From Epichloe hybrida (Eukaryota; Ascomycota; Sordariomycetes; Hypocreales; Clavicipitaceae), in contig JAFEKR010000123.1 in assembly GCA_019022495.1 (NCBI GenBank), positions 1 through 35,768 of the forward strand: a stretch of 35,768 nucleotides of DNA, read 5' to 3'. The notes under the pieces are model-generated. The model was not told the DNA's origin and made no database searches. It was given only the letters and a program-made list of their open reading frames with translations. The position numbers and the translations under genes were made by a program. Below are positions 12,338 through 23,016 of the stretch, piece after piece. Positions within the stretch are counted from its first letter, which is position 1. Every line of letters starts with the position of its first letter.

Positions 12338-12775
12338 CTTGAGGATTGTCGTCCGGGTGCGGAGGTAGAGAAAGAAGGGAAATATAACACAAGACGTAAA
12401 GGTGGTTGAAATTTACAAGTCTCTTGGGCCTGGCTTTCTAAATGGTTCATCTGATGTCATCCCGAGCTGGAGGTACTTTGCTGCGAGCAGGCTTTCTGCC
12501 AGCTTGTGAGGAGGAGGGGAGGACGAAGGGGAGGACGAAGGGGAGGACGAGGCAGACGGGGAGGAGGGTCATTGTGTGCAGGGTTTGAGCAGGACCACTT
12601 AACAGATGTGTCGGTGTATTTAGCCGAGCAGCTGTTAAGAGCCCTTCCGCCATCTTATCGATAGCAGCAAAGATCCCCAGTAGCAACTGCCCAGGTACAT
12701 AGCGCAGCCAATCAGCTTCCGAAGCAGACACAATTTTCAGACTCATAGCAAATGTCATGATTCAACGTCGTTGAT
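12338..12775. promoter_or_regulatory. Shared divergent promoter region of URM1 and ELP2
   Basis: These 438 bases separate the two start codons, so both promoters and 5' leaders must lie here or overlap the neighbouring gene. The region includes a purine-rich stretch on the plus strand with a 12-bp tandem repeat (12516-12551). On the URM1 strand this is a CT-rich tract of the kind common in fungal promoters. I could not assign individual transcription-factor sites. Confidence 0.6.
12516..12551 (+). repeat. Tandem 12-bp repeat GGGGAGGACGAA x3
   Basis: Three head-to-tail copies of GGGGAGGACGAA, the last ending in G rather than A, followed by looser GA-rich sequence. It lies near the middle of the region between the URM1 and ELP2 start codons. 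Confidence 0.85.
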
Positions 12776-15380
12776 ATGGGCACGAAGCAGGTTTCGACAG
12801 AGTACCTGTCGACGGGGGCCAACAGACAGACTTCCGTCGCAGACTGGAGTGCATCTGGACTGCTTGCCTTTGGCGCTGATGCGAATATCGCATTATGGCG
12901 GCCTACTGTGGGTTTCTACCTCTCGTCACCTGGCTTGTGATGCGGCCCATGTTCCAAGGCATGAACTGATTCGGAAAACATAGCTATGCCCTCCAAGGGG
13001 AGTCGAGAATCTTCTGAGTGGACATAAGGAGACCGTCAAGGCGGTTTCATTCTTGCCCGAAGACACAAGGGATGATGCAAGCTACATTGTGTCTGGCTCC
13101 GACGACAAGACGCTCATTTTGTGGAAGTCAGATCAAGAACGACGCCACTTTGAAGCCATCCAGACATCATCAGAGCATACCGGACCCGTGAATTGCGTTA
13201 GTAGTATGCGGATCGCTGGACCCCCCGCAAATTGGATCATTGCAACGGGAGCTGCAGATGCTACTCTCAAGATTTGGTCCTTCAAGAATGACCAACTACA
13301 GTTGCTTCAGTCCATCAAGACAACGCCAAAGTTCTTCCCATTGGCCATATCCCTCAGCATCATAGACGGTCATGTTCTCATTCTCGCGGCTGCTGGCACC
13401 CGTGAGACGGTGCAGATTCTTGCCGCCGATTTGATGGCGTCAACCATCGACTTCAGCGTACAGGCTACGCTTCATGGACACGAGGGCTGGGTTCGGTCCC
13501 TGAGCTTCACGAGGGAGTCAAACAGCAAAGACAGCGACTTGCTTTTAGCGTCGGCGAGTCAAGACAAGTACATCCGTATCTGGCGAGTTCACCAAGGGAC
13601 AGAATTGCCTGCTCTCGCGGCATCCGGATCCGACCCTCTTAGCGGGGCTTTCTTGCCTGGGAAGTCCCCTTCCAACAAGGCCCATCGTCTGCAAGCCGCC
13701 GGCAAAGACTTTTCCGTTACCTTTGAGGCGTTGCTTCTGGGCCATGAAGACTGGATTTACAGCGCGAGATGGCACACTCATGTCGACGGCAAGCTGCAGC
13801 TGCTTTCCTCATCTGCTGATAACTCTCTCGCCATCTGGGAAGCAGACCCAACATCTGGAATCTGGGTTAGTATGGCCCGACTGGGCGAAATAAGCAGAGA
13901 AAAGGGTGCGACAACGGCCACCGGGAGCACCGGCGGGTTTTGGACGGGCCTTTGGTCCTCCGACGGTAAGGCTGTCGCATGTCTAGGAAGAACCGGAAGC
14001 TGGAGGCGATGGGATTACGACTTGGATGCGGATACTTGGAAGCCTTGTGTAGCAATCACCGGCCATACGAAGGCCGTGACGGGCGTTGCGTGGTCAAAGA
14101 GCGGCGACTACCTCCTGTCCACCAGCTCAGATCAGACATCTCGCCTGCACGCCGAATGGACGGCCACGAACTCAGGCAGCTGGCATGAAATGTCGCGGCC
14201 TCAGATACATGGCTACGATCTCAACTGCATTGACTCACTTGGCGACACTCAGTTCGTCTCTGGCGCAGACGAAAAGCTCATGAGAGTCTTTAGTGAGCCA
14301 AAAGCTGTTGCAACGTTGCTGAAACAATTAGCAGGCCTTGACAATAAGAACGTGCACAACATGCCCGATGCAGCCAACATGCCTGTTCTGGGCTTGTCAA
14401 ACAAGGCCATAGACACTGTCGACGATGACCAAGAGATCCAGCCCATCGATGATCGGGACCGAGAGGCCATGGACCCGGCCTCGATAATGAAAAAGTCATA
14501 TCTGGAAATTGACCACCCACCCTTTGAAGAGACGCTCTCCAGACATACGCTCTGGCCCGAAGCCGAGAAGCTGTACGGGCATGGCTACGAAATATCCTGT
14601 TTGGCAGCTAGTCATGACGGCAAGCTCGTTGCCAGTGCCTGCAAAGCCAGCTCCACAAACCATGCAGTCATTCGCCTCTTCGAAACGGAGAGATGGACGG
14701 AGATTAGACCACCGCTCGTCGCGCACTCATTGACAGCCACGCGTCTGAGATTCTCCAGTGATGATCAGTATCTGCTGAGCGTGGGTCGTGATCGTCAGTG
14801 GGCCGTCTTTGAAAGACACACAAGCGAGGATGCCATGTACACACTCCTTCAATCCAACCCCAAGGGCCACAGCAGAATGATCCTTGATGCCGCGTGGGCG
14901 CCGTGCAAGCCCCCATTGTTCGCCACCGCCGGCAGAGACAAGCAAGTGCGGCTGTGGTCGTCCACGGCATCCGAAGACGGCAAGCTGCACTTTACTCAAT
15001 CCACGGCTTTTCCTTGCTCGGGACCGGTTACAGCCGTTGATTTCCTCCCCGTTGATGTCAATGGAAGCTTCGTCCTCGCAGTTGGCACTGAGGCTGGCAA
15101 GATAAGCATATGCCTGCTTAATGCAGACGGTACCAATATCACGGAGTTGCAATCCCAGGCCGGGTACGTATTGATCCCAAGTAAAAACCCCTTGTTCCTT
15201 TGAAAACATGGTTTTTTAACAGAAATCCGCAGATTGAGCCTGTCCAAGACCGTTCTGCAGCTGGCATGGAGACCAGTCAAGAGGGCCGATGCATCCACGA
15301 CTTTCACACTCGCTGTGGCTGGTGCAGATAGTTCCCTGAGACTATTTTCTTTCGACAAATCATATCTGCGAGCAAACTAG
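12776..15380 (+). CDS. ELP2: Elongator complex subunit Elp2 (WD40)
   Basis: Scaffold subunit of Elongator, which starts the cm5/mcm5 side chain on wobble uridine-34 of tRNAs; mainly cytoplasmic. Three exons fit: 12776-12907, 12984-15163 and 15233-15380, for 819 aa, close to the family's usual size. The first junction is phase 0 (GTGGGT donor), the second phase 2 (GTACGT donor). WD40 signatures recur along the protein: SGSDDKTLILWK, TGAADATLKIWS, SASQDKYIRIWRV, SSSADNSLAIWE, STSSDQTSRLHA, ATAGRDKQVRLWS and a final GADSSLRLFS. The segment GHEDWIYSARWH and the long mid-protein insert before EKLYGHGYEISCLA are typical of Elp2, which folds as two seven-bladed propellers. Two AG acceptors lie near the last exon; only the one at 15231-15232 keeps the frame. 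It is divergent from URM1. Confidence 0.94.
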
Positions 15381-16321
15381 CTAGGCTTGGAATGAATCGG
15401 TGTTGCCTTTTTCCCCTGTGAGATGCGGTATAACTAAGCTTGGCCTTCTTCTTGTCCTAGAAACGTCCAACGACGTGGGGAGAAAACATGGAGGTGTACT
15501 CTTGATGTTGTGAAAGCACAAGGCATCTGATACGACTTGGTGCCAAAGACAATGGGCGCCGAACGCTCAACGGGAACCTGACCAGCCGTTTGGTGCCATG
15601 ATGCAAGGACAGTGCTGTCTCTTTTCTAATGCCGTTCCTAGTCGGAGTCGACACCCTCAGCGCCACCATCACATCGAGCTTGGACAGAATGATGGAATTG
15701 CCGTAACTGGTTCCCTAGATCGCCAAGTAAAGTAGACTCAGTCTCCCAGACCTTGTGTGCATTTGTCTCTCCAAACAGCTACTTGTTAATTGAAAGAACC
15801 AAAATTGATGCTTCTCGCACCTACATCCCAGGTCTCCATCTCAAAATACTTGCGTCCGAGACTTCTCCGCCACACTGATGCGGCAAACGACGATTCATTT
15901 CCTGACCAGAAACATGACCACGAGGACCGCTGAAGCTATCCCACTGCTGAATTACCAGTATCAATTTGAGACTCGGTCCCTCCACCGGACAAGGCCCATT
16001 TCATCATCCACCCACCCGTTGGAACACACCACCAACAGCAGTAAAGATCAAAGACCCTCGCTTCTATTACATATTCCATGTCCCGAAAGCACATTAACTA
16101 TCAAGTACGTATCTCAGCCACCCCTCGCGAATCCAGCCCAGAACCCAAAAAAAAAAAAAAGAAAAGAAATCGCAAAGCCAATATCGAAAAGACGAACGCT
16201 CTTCTGCCACCCACCATCATCAGAAGTGGGCAGTAATGCATCTCCATCACAGATCCCAAGCCATTTCAATCCACCACGTCTCATTCGTCTCGTCTCAACG
16301 AGTCCATCGCCCCCGCCCCCT
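15381..16321. other. Convergent intergenic region, ELP2 to serine palmitoyltransferase small subunit
   Basis: This 941 bp contains the 3' ends of two convergent genes. An open frame on the plus strand (15878-16561) runs antisense into the neighbouring gene and has a lysine run from an A14 tract. I see no sign that it is coding. Confidence 0.5.
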
Positions 16322-16850
16322 TCACAGCTCCTTCTCAACGGTCCTGACGACAGCCTCCGTCACGGTCTCTGCAGTAGGCACCACGGCCACCGCGCTCGCC
16401 GAAACCTCCTTGACGGCTTCTCTCGCCGAAGCAGCGACGTTGATGTGCTCCCCCTGGATGTAGTACCATGCTCGGCCAGCCAGGACGGTAACGTGGTGCG
16501 GGAGGTAGAGGATCGCGGCGATGAGAGTCATGCTGATGAGAAGGAAGAGGACGGAATCTGAGAGACAGACTGTGTTAGCGGAAGAGGAGGGTCGTCATGT
16601 GAAAGCGACTTTTTTCTTAAAAAATAAAATTTAAAACTTCGTGGCGGACACGAGGAACGACGAAGGGGGTTGTTTCCCATCGTTCGTCGGGGTAGGTAGA
16701 GAAAAAAAAAAATGATACATCTCGGCGTGGAACGGCGCACGTACAAATGACTGACTTCTCCCATGATCGGAACATGTTCAGCGCAAACGTTACCTCAAAG
16801 GTATACTGCTTCTGGCGAAGCCATCGTCGGTATTCCGCAGCCATGGACAT
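16322..16850 (-). CDS. Small activating subunit of serine palmitoyltransferase (ssSPT-like)
   Basis: Small ER membrane protein that binds and stimulates the Lcb1/Lcb2 serine palmitoyltransferase, the first committed step of sphingolipid synthesis. Two exons on the minus strand, 16745-16850 and 16322-16557, joined at phase 1 (GTACGT donor, GCTAAC branch, CTCAG acceptor; intron 187 bp), give 113 aa. The N-terminus YRRWLRQKQYTFEVTFAL is the conserved start of the family. It leads through WEK into a hydrophobic segment (VLFLLISMTLIAAILYL, about residues 38-54), then LPHHV and RAWYYIQGEH, also family hallmarks. The 40-residue Ala/Val/Glu-rich tail is not part of the domain. A tempting GT at the codon after Glu-19 is rejected because it gives the wrong phase and removes conserved residues. 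Yeast Tsc3 is the functional counterpart. Confidence 0.85.
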
Positions 16851-17445
16851 GTCGGGGAGAAGTCGGGGATTTCCGTTCTTGGAGGTAAATTATACTTTAT
16901 GTCGTCTGGACGGGAGAGGCTGGCAAGGCAGGCAAGGCACGAGAGGCGCTTCAGCAGGCGAGTGAGATTTCGAAAATGTCCAATTGTCGTGCGAAGACGC
17001 CCCCGTAACTGGGTTGGGAAAGAGGGTTGCAGGATGTTTTGGAGCGGCCGAGGTCAACGCAACTTGTTGGCGACTTCACGAGTTCGCTGGCTTTGGCTGC
17101 ATTTGCATTGTTCAAGTGCCACAAAGCTGAAGATGCGGAGTCGGGCCAGGCCAGCAGCGCGCGGGCCTCGGAGCGGAACCAAAAGTAAGTACGTACAGGC
17201 AGGTACCGCACAGCTCCGCGGTTTTTTTCTCCATGTCCATCCAACAACCAGTGCAGTGAGCGTGGTTAGCGTCTGATTCGTGTCAATTTGTTAACCGAGC
17301 AGAGAAGAACCCGGAAGTTGACACAATCCAGGTTCGTCCACGCCATCCTCGCAACCTAGATTGTCCCCGTCAACGAGAAGAATCTCGGCGCGAAACCCTC
17401 GAAGTAATCTCCCCAAGCACCTATTCTACCTACTTCACGTTTGCA
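16851..17445. promoter_or_regulatory. Divergent promoter region between SPT small subunit and mitochondrial release-factor-like gene
   Basis: These 595 bases lie between two divergent start codons and must hold both promoters and leaders. No repeats, tRNA or recognisable specific sites were seen. Confidence 0.5.
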
Positions 17446-18140
17446 ATGCATCGTTTTCTACCCCCCACACGACCTACATGCCGTTGCATACACAACGCGA
17501 GCCTCCTCCCCGCCAAGAGACCGTTCACATGCCTCCCGGCCATTTTCAAAAACCTTCCTGCTCGCCCCCAACCTCCACCAGATTCGGAAATCAGAGAATC
17601 TTTCCTGAGGGGGAGTGGTCCAGGCGGGCAAAAGATTGTAAGTTGGAAAAAAAAAAAACACAGAGTCACTATGCTCGACTCTGCGTACTCCGGGCAGGAA
17701 GAATGGATCGGTTTCAAACAGTCTACTGACCAGCCATCCATCAATTGCAAAAGAACAAAACCAGCTCGGCCGTTCAGTTGAAGCACCTTCCCACAGGAAT
17801 AGTCGTCAAGTCGCAAGCCACCCGATCGCGAAGCCAGAATCGAAAACAAGCCCGTGAGCTACTTGCCCAAAAGGTCGACAATCTGCTCCATGGCGAACAC
17901 AGTCGATCCTCGATAGTCGGAGAGGTGAAACGAAAAAAGGCGGCTAGCGCTTTGAAAAAGAGTCGCCGAAAGTACCGGCAGCTGGAGGAAGACAGGGCTG
18001 CCGCCACGACGCCCCGAGCCCAAGAATCAGCCGCGGTGATACAAGACGAAACTGTAGAGAGCTGCGCGCGCGATGCGCTTAGCACAGATGCCCCAAGGCT
18101 ACAGGTAGCGCCAGATATAGTACGCGACAATGTCAAATGA
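17446..18140 (+). CDS. Mitochondrial GGQ-domain release-factor-like protein (MTRFR/Rso55 type)
   Basis: Probable mitochondrial matrix protein of the class-I release-factor family that lacks codon-recognition domains. Relatives (human C12orf65/MTRFR, yeast Rso55) act in rescue of stalled mitoribosomes. Two exons, 17446-17637 and 17754-18140, joined at phase 0 (GTAAGT donor, TACTGAC branch, AAAAG acceptor), give 192 aa. Residues 1-45 are rich in Arg/Lys with no acidic residue until residue 46, fitting a mitochondrial presequence. The catalytic GGQ motif is intact (GSGPGGQKI, residues 56-64) and is followed across the junction by [20 protein letters not shown], then [14 protein letters not shown], all family signatures. 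A Lys/Arg-rich helix follows ([15 protein letters not shown]). The acidic C-terminal tail is not conserved as far as I know. The acceptor at 17753 is the one that restores the conserved Asn-Lys. Confidence 0.88.
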
Positions 18141-18617
18141 TGCTGTGGCCGTACTGTCCCTATGGTGAACGTCTTGCTTTATCGTGCGTCACAATTACCG
18201 TCACCATGGCAATCAGGGGGGGCATGATATCAGATGGCGTCATTACATTGATCCATTTGAACGAGTCTAGAACGGAAAGCAAAACAAAAGTTTTTGGTTT
18301 TTGTCAACCTTATCTCTTCCCCTTAGCCCCGTACCATCCATCCAGTTATAACACACAGCCCATTGCTTCCCCTTGGAGAAAACAGACGGCCCGCCTCCAT
18401 AATCCTATCAAAAACTTTTCGTAAATATGACACCTGACTGAGATGCTTGCGAGGCCGAGTAGGCTCCGTATCGGCCGCCACCTCCATGATCTCGGCGTGA
18501 GTTGGTGAAAGGTGAAAAGCTTCGGTTCTGATGCGGTGTCGCTGTAATATTTTTAGCATACATACTCGACCAAGTCAGAGCCGCAGATTTTTCATCAGGT
18601 CCTATTAAATACATACC
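18141..18617. other. Convergent intergenic region before actin
   Basis: These 477 bases hold the 3' ends of the release-factor-like gene and of actin. No gene or repeat was recognised. Confidence 0.5.
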
Positions 18618-20369
18618 TTAGAAGCACTTGCGGTGGACAATTGAGGGACCGCTCTCGTCGTATTCCTGCTTGGAGATCCACATTTGCTGGAAAGTAGACA
18701 GAGAAGCCAGAATAGAACCACCGATCCAGACAGAGTACTTTCGCTCGGGAGGAGCAATAATCTTGACCTTCATGGAAGAAGGAGCGAGAGCAGTGATCTC
18801 CTTCTGCATACGGTCGGAGAGACCAGGATACATGGTGGTACCACCAGACTGCAGAGTTATCAGCACACATGCCAGAGTGAAATCGTTTCCATCACAAATA
18901 ACAAGACGTACCATGACAATGTTGCCGTACAGGTCCTTACGGACATCGACATCACACTTCATGACAGAGTTGAAGGTGGTGATGTGGATACCGCCGGACT
19001 CAAGACCCAGGACAGAGGGCTGGAACAAGGCTTCGGGGGCACGGAATCGCTCGTTGCCGATGGTGATGACCTGCCCGTCAGGAAGTTCGTAAGACTTCTC
19101 AAGGCTGGAGCTCTGTGAAGCAGTCTGAATCTCCTGCTCGAAGTCGAGGGCGACGTAACAAAGCTTCTCCTTGATGTCACGAACGATTTCACGCTCGGCG
19201 GTAGTAGAGAAAGCATAGCCGCGCTCGGCCAAGATCTTCATCAGGTAGTCAGTGAGGTCACGGCCAGCCATGTCAACACGAGCAATAGCGTGAGGAAGAG
19301 CGAAACCCTCGTAGATGGGCACGACGTGAGTGACACCATCACCGGAGTCGAGAACGATACCGGTTGTGCGACCGGAAGCGTACAGAGACAGGACGGCCTG
19401 GATAGAGACGTAGAAAGCGGGAGCGTTGAAGGTCTCGAAAACGATCTGGGTCATCTTCTCACGGTTGGACTTTGGGTTGATGGGGGCCTCAGTGAGCAAG
19501 ACAGGGTGCTCCTCAGGAGCCACACGCAGCTCGTTGTAGAAGGTGTGGTGCCAGATCTTCTCCATATCATCCCAGTTGGTGACGACACCGTGCTCGATAG
19601 GGTATCGCAGGGTGAGAATACCACGCTTGGACTGGGCCTCATCACCGACATAGGAGTCCTTCTGACCCATACCAATCATGATACTGCCAAACATTGTCAG
19701 AATGGTGTTTGAATTTCCTAACACATCTGAGCTCGCGCGCAAGCGCAGCCAGTCAGGTGGCGCGAGGCCCAGGCCAACTTTTCTAGTTTCCTAGCCAATC
19801 GCGCGGAAAGACTTACCCTTGATGACGGGGACGGCCGACGATGGAGGCTATCGCGAAATGTCAGCATTTTTGTTATATTTAATGATAAGGATGACGGTGT
19901 GCATATTTGCCAGCCAGTCCTCTCACTAAGAGCTACACGTAGTCTATCGGGGGGAGCTGAGAGGAAGGAAGTGGGGTTACTCACGGAAAACAGCTCGGGG
20001 AGCGTCATCTCCGGCGAAACCAGCCTTGCACATGCCCGAACTACCAGCGAGTTAGTGATATGCGTCTTTGTAAAAGGGTGTTGTCCATCATCTACAGATG
20101 CCACAGGAAGCATTCTGCCTCGTCTGTTGTTGCTCGACACGTTGCGTGGGTCTACGCAGTGCCCATGTTCGAGAGGTCGGTGAGAGAGAGCGGGGGTTGC
20201 GACAGGACAAAGCTTACCCATTGTCGATGACGAGAGCGGCAACTTCTTCTGTGCGTTGAAGGAACGTTAGTGATGAGTATCAATGCGATGGAAGCAGCCT
20301 TTTGATGATGCTTGGACAAGGTTGCACATCAAGGCTGAGGATTAGTAGATGTAGGAACATACCCTCCAT
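18618..20369 (-). CDS. ACT1: Actin
   Basis: The cytoskeletal ATPase that forms filaments for polar growth, endocytosis and cytokinesis. Six coding exons on the minus strand assemble without conflict: 20363-20369, 20218-20248, 19985-20040, 19817-19847, 18912-19683 and 18618-18848. They total 1128 bases, 375 aa, exactly the canonical length. The protein opens [20 protein letters not shown] (phosphate-binding loop 1), has [15 protein letters not shown] (loop 2) and ends [11 protein letters not shown]. The first exon encodes only two and a third codons, and introns crowd the 5' end, as in other filamentous ascomycetes. The last intron (18849-18911, 63 bp) has a length divisible by three and no in-frame stop, so retention would add 21 residues. 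A likely 5'-UTR intron (20392-20471) has a GTGAGC donor, TACTAAAC branch and AAACAG acceptor. Confidence 0.97.
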
Positions 20370-20391
20370 GGTTGCTGATTAAAGTAGAAGA

Positions 20392-20471
20392 CTGTTTGAC
20401 GAAAGAAAGCGTAACGGTTTAGTACAATATACACCAGCGCGAAGGTGTGAAAGGGTATGGGTGTAGCTCAC
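20392..20471 (-). other. Probable 5'-UTR intron of actin
   Basis: On the minus strand GTGAGC follows ATCTC at 20471. TACTAAAC lies about 35 bases before CAAACAG, which ends at 20392, some 22 bases upstream of the actin ATG. The spacing and signals are those of a fungal intron, and leader introns are common in fungal actin genes. Confidence 0.55.
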
Positions 20472-23016
20472 GAGATAAAAAAAGTGTTTGAAAGTTACGG
20501 AGCAAGTGTTGAGGAAGAGTCGGAAGGAGACTCGGGGTATTTGGTCGTTAGGGGGGGGGGGTGATGTTGAAGAAGGAGGAAGAGTGGAGGGGAGAAAGGA
20601 GGGAACTTGCAAGTGAACCAGGGCCAGGTCAAATGGTATCCCCGCAGGCCCAAGTCTCCAGGTGCCAACAGACCAGCCAGCAGCGAACACGAAAAATGGG
20701 CGAAGAGGCCGGGGCTCTGCGCTGCGCTGGACTGTGTGGCTGGCCCGTGGAAAAAAAAAAAAAAACTGTGGCGGCGATGGGCGACGAACAGCCCCTGGGC
20801 GCCCCGGCTTGCCGCTATAACGGGCCATGATTGGCTTGTATCGGGTTAGGTGCTAGGTGCACGCCAGAGGGATGGGGCCGCTTATCGTTCGTCGCCATCG
20901 TTCGTCGCCATCGCCGTCGTCACCAGCCAGCTGTCCTTGTAATTCTTGGCGTCTATTTCGTAGCCTTGCATCGAGCCCCGATGTGAGGAGACAGTTCCAG
21001 CAGCTCTATCTTTCGTGGTGGCCGCCACCTGACACAATCATGGATGCCCTGGATGGATCTACGAGTGTATTAAATAGAATGTAAGTGCCATATGTGTTTC
21101 TGAAAGCATGTCTGGCGGCTTGACCGACAATGAGGGTTGTTCCTAGTTAAGCGAATCAGTCGACGACCGAGTCCTTGTTCGTTAAATTCTCAAGGTTCAG
21201 CTGGTCTTACATCAAATACTGACTCCACTGCAACCCCCATAGGGACAGGGCAAAACAGCCAGATGTCAGCTACAATGCCAAGCAAGCACTCATTCCCAAG
21301 GTGCCAATCGTGAGCACATGGGCTTTCGGCCAATCTTATCGATCAGAGAACGGAGGAATCGTGGCGAGGAACATGACGATCCCAACTGACCCCGTTGCGA
21401 GCAAAGACGTGGTGTTACTGCTGAGGCCAAGCTGCTTGAGGATTGTCGGTGCGTAATACAGCAGCGTTGATACCGGTCCGTTACTACAGGTACGTCAGCA
21501 GCAAATACCTGAAAAGAAACATGGTCACCGTTGCAACCACGATGCGCTTGAACATGCCCTTGCTCTGAAACAAGATTTGATGGCCACAAATTGCAACTTG
21601 AATGTATTCCAGGCTGTCTGCTCACAAAAGTGTAGGGGAATCTCCGCCTGCAGCTGTGCTTCTCAAACATGGATTGAGCCTTGATCTCGAGGAACTCAAA
21701 TCAACGGGCTCATGGTCTTGTGGCGAGCCACGCAGACTTGCCAAGACTTTTCGAGCTTCGTCTTCTTCCCGATTATGATGAACAAGCCATCGGGGAGAAA
21801 ACGGCATACACAGCATGCCGAAGAACAAAATGAGCGCCGGGCGAGTTGGAGGCACACAGGCACGAGCCACGAGCCATGGTTTGGGTTTCAAGACTGAAAC
21901 AAAGATAATACGAGGGGTGCAAAAGGTGACAAACAGTTGGTGTAATCATAGTCGGTAGATTTCTTGCGATTAAGTCCGATCCATCTATCCATGGAGACAT
22001 TGTATTTCCTTGCCTCCCCAGTGCCTACATTGAACACTACCGTTTCCATTGCTCCGTTTGCCGTAAACGGTACTGACTTCCATACGTTCCGCAAGAGCAG
22101 CAAGCGCACTAGTCCAGACGTGGTCTTCGTCACGGGTGTTCCGCGCTCGCCTCCGATGTCACGGCTAGCCCAAAAATCACAGCTCAGGCCACCACGATTT
22201 TCAGTCTTGGCTTATCTTTGAAATGGGCGTAAAAAAAAAAAGGAGAGGGGTGGGGGAGTCGTCAGCTTTGCTGGCAGAGACGACGACAACACGTGCGCGA
22301 TGACGTGCACTGACAATCAGCAACGGGCGTTCAATTCATCTGCCTACTGATGTGCCATGGATTGCTGAGACTTATTCCATGAGACCTGACACTCCGTACA
22401 GGTACACACGATTCAGACTTGAAACGCTATTAGGACAGTCATGCAGTAGGTAGATGGGATCCAATAGTGTACACCACTGTAGCTGGCAGAGATTGTTGCT
22501 GTGGCATGGAGGGGCAACCGCGGGGTAATTTTTGCCCTCCTTGTTCTGCATCAACTCAGCTTCGTAGAGTTTTGCCATGCTGCGCAGCGGGAGTAATAAC
22601 AAGACTGCGAGGTCTACGCATTATGCCATGTTTAACACTGGACTTGGCGTAACAGAATGCCTATAGTCCATTCTTCATCACCAGAGCAAATCTTGCTCAC
22701 GACCACCATGCCTTGCTTCCGTGCCGCAGAAACCACCATGAAGCAAGCAACCAGACAATTCAATCTCGTGGACCAGAAAATCTGTGGGATCCACTAGTCC
22801 CCACTCAGACTAGCGTACCTTATGAATCTTCCAGAATGGACATCATGCTTCCATCCAAGGGGAGAGGAGATACAGCTTTAGTAAAAAAATAAGAAAAAAA
22901 GACACAACCGAATTCACACATCCGACCATTCTTCATTCTGACAACACTCACACACGTACTCGATTTCTTCAAACACAGAAGAGGAAGAAGGAAAAAAAAC
23001 CCCCCGCCAGCCCATC
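20472..23016. other. Region between actin and FES1, with a transporter relic
   Basis: It contains the actin promoter, with a G10 run near 20551 and an A15 run near 20750, then a decayed transporter (annotated separately) and about 1.1 kb before FES1 in which I see nothing recognisable. FES1's leader just before its ATG is A/C-rich. Confidence 0.5.
21235..21840 (-). pseudogene. Relic of an MFS sugar transporter
   Basis: Pieces of one fungal sugar-porter protein appear in order on the minus strand but in shifting frames. They run: PALILFFGM and MPFSPRWLVHHNREE (21840-21711), then after a one-base loss EFLEIKAQSMFEKH, then in another frame EQTAWNTFKLQFVAI and FKRIVVATVTMF, then LYYAPTILKQLG-like residues, and finally IDKIGRKP followed by a degraded next helix with a stop. 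The order matches transmembrane segment 6, the central loop and segments 7-8 of hexose/quinate-type porters. The N-terminal half (segments 1-5) was not found upstream and the C-terminal segments are missing or too decayed. At least three frame changes rule out a working gene. The residues still match well, so decay looks fairly recent. Confidence 0.7.

Noticed and set aside
15878..16561. 227-codon plus-strand open frame
   Set aside because: It overlaps the serine palmitoyltransferase small-subunit exon in antisense, with a lysine run from an A14 tract. The minus-strand gene explains the region.
18628..19712. Several plus-strand open frames across the actin gene
   Set aside because: Antisense shadows of a highly conserved, codon-biased gene.
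22788..22800. GGATCCACTAGT, resembling a cloning-vector polylinker
   Set aside because: Only 12 bases match, and the flanking sequence is not polylinker. Chance occurrence.
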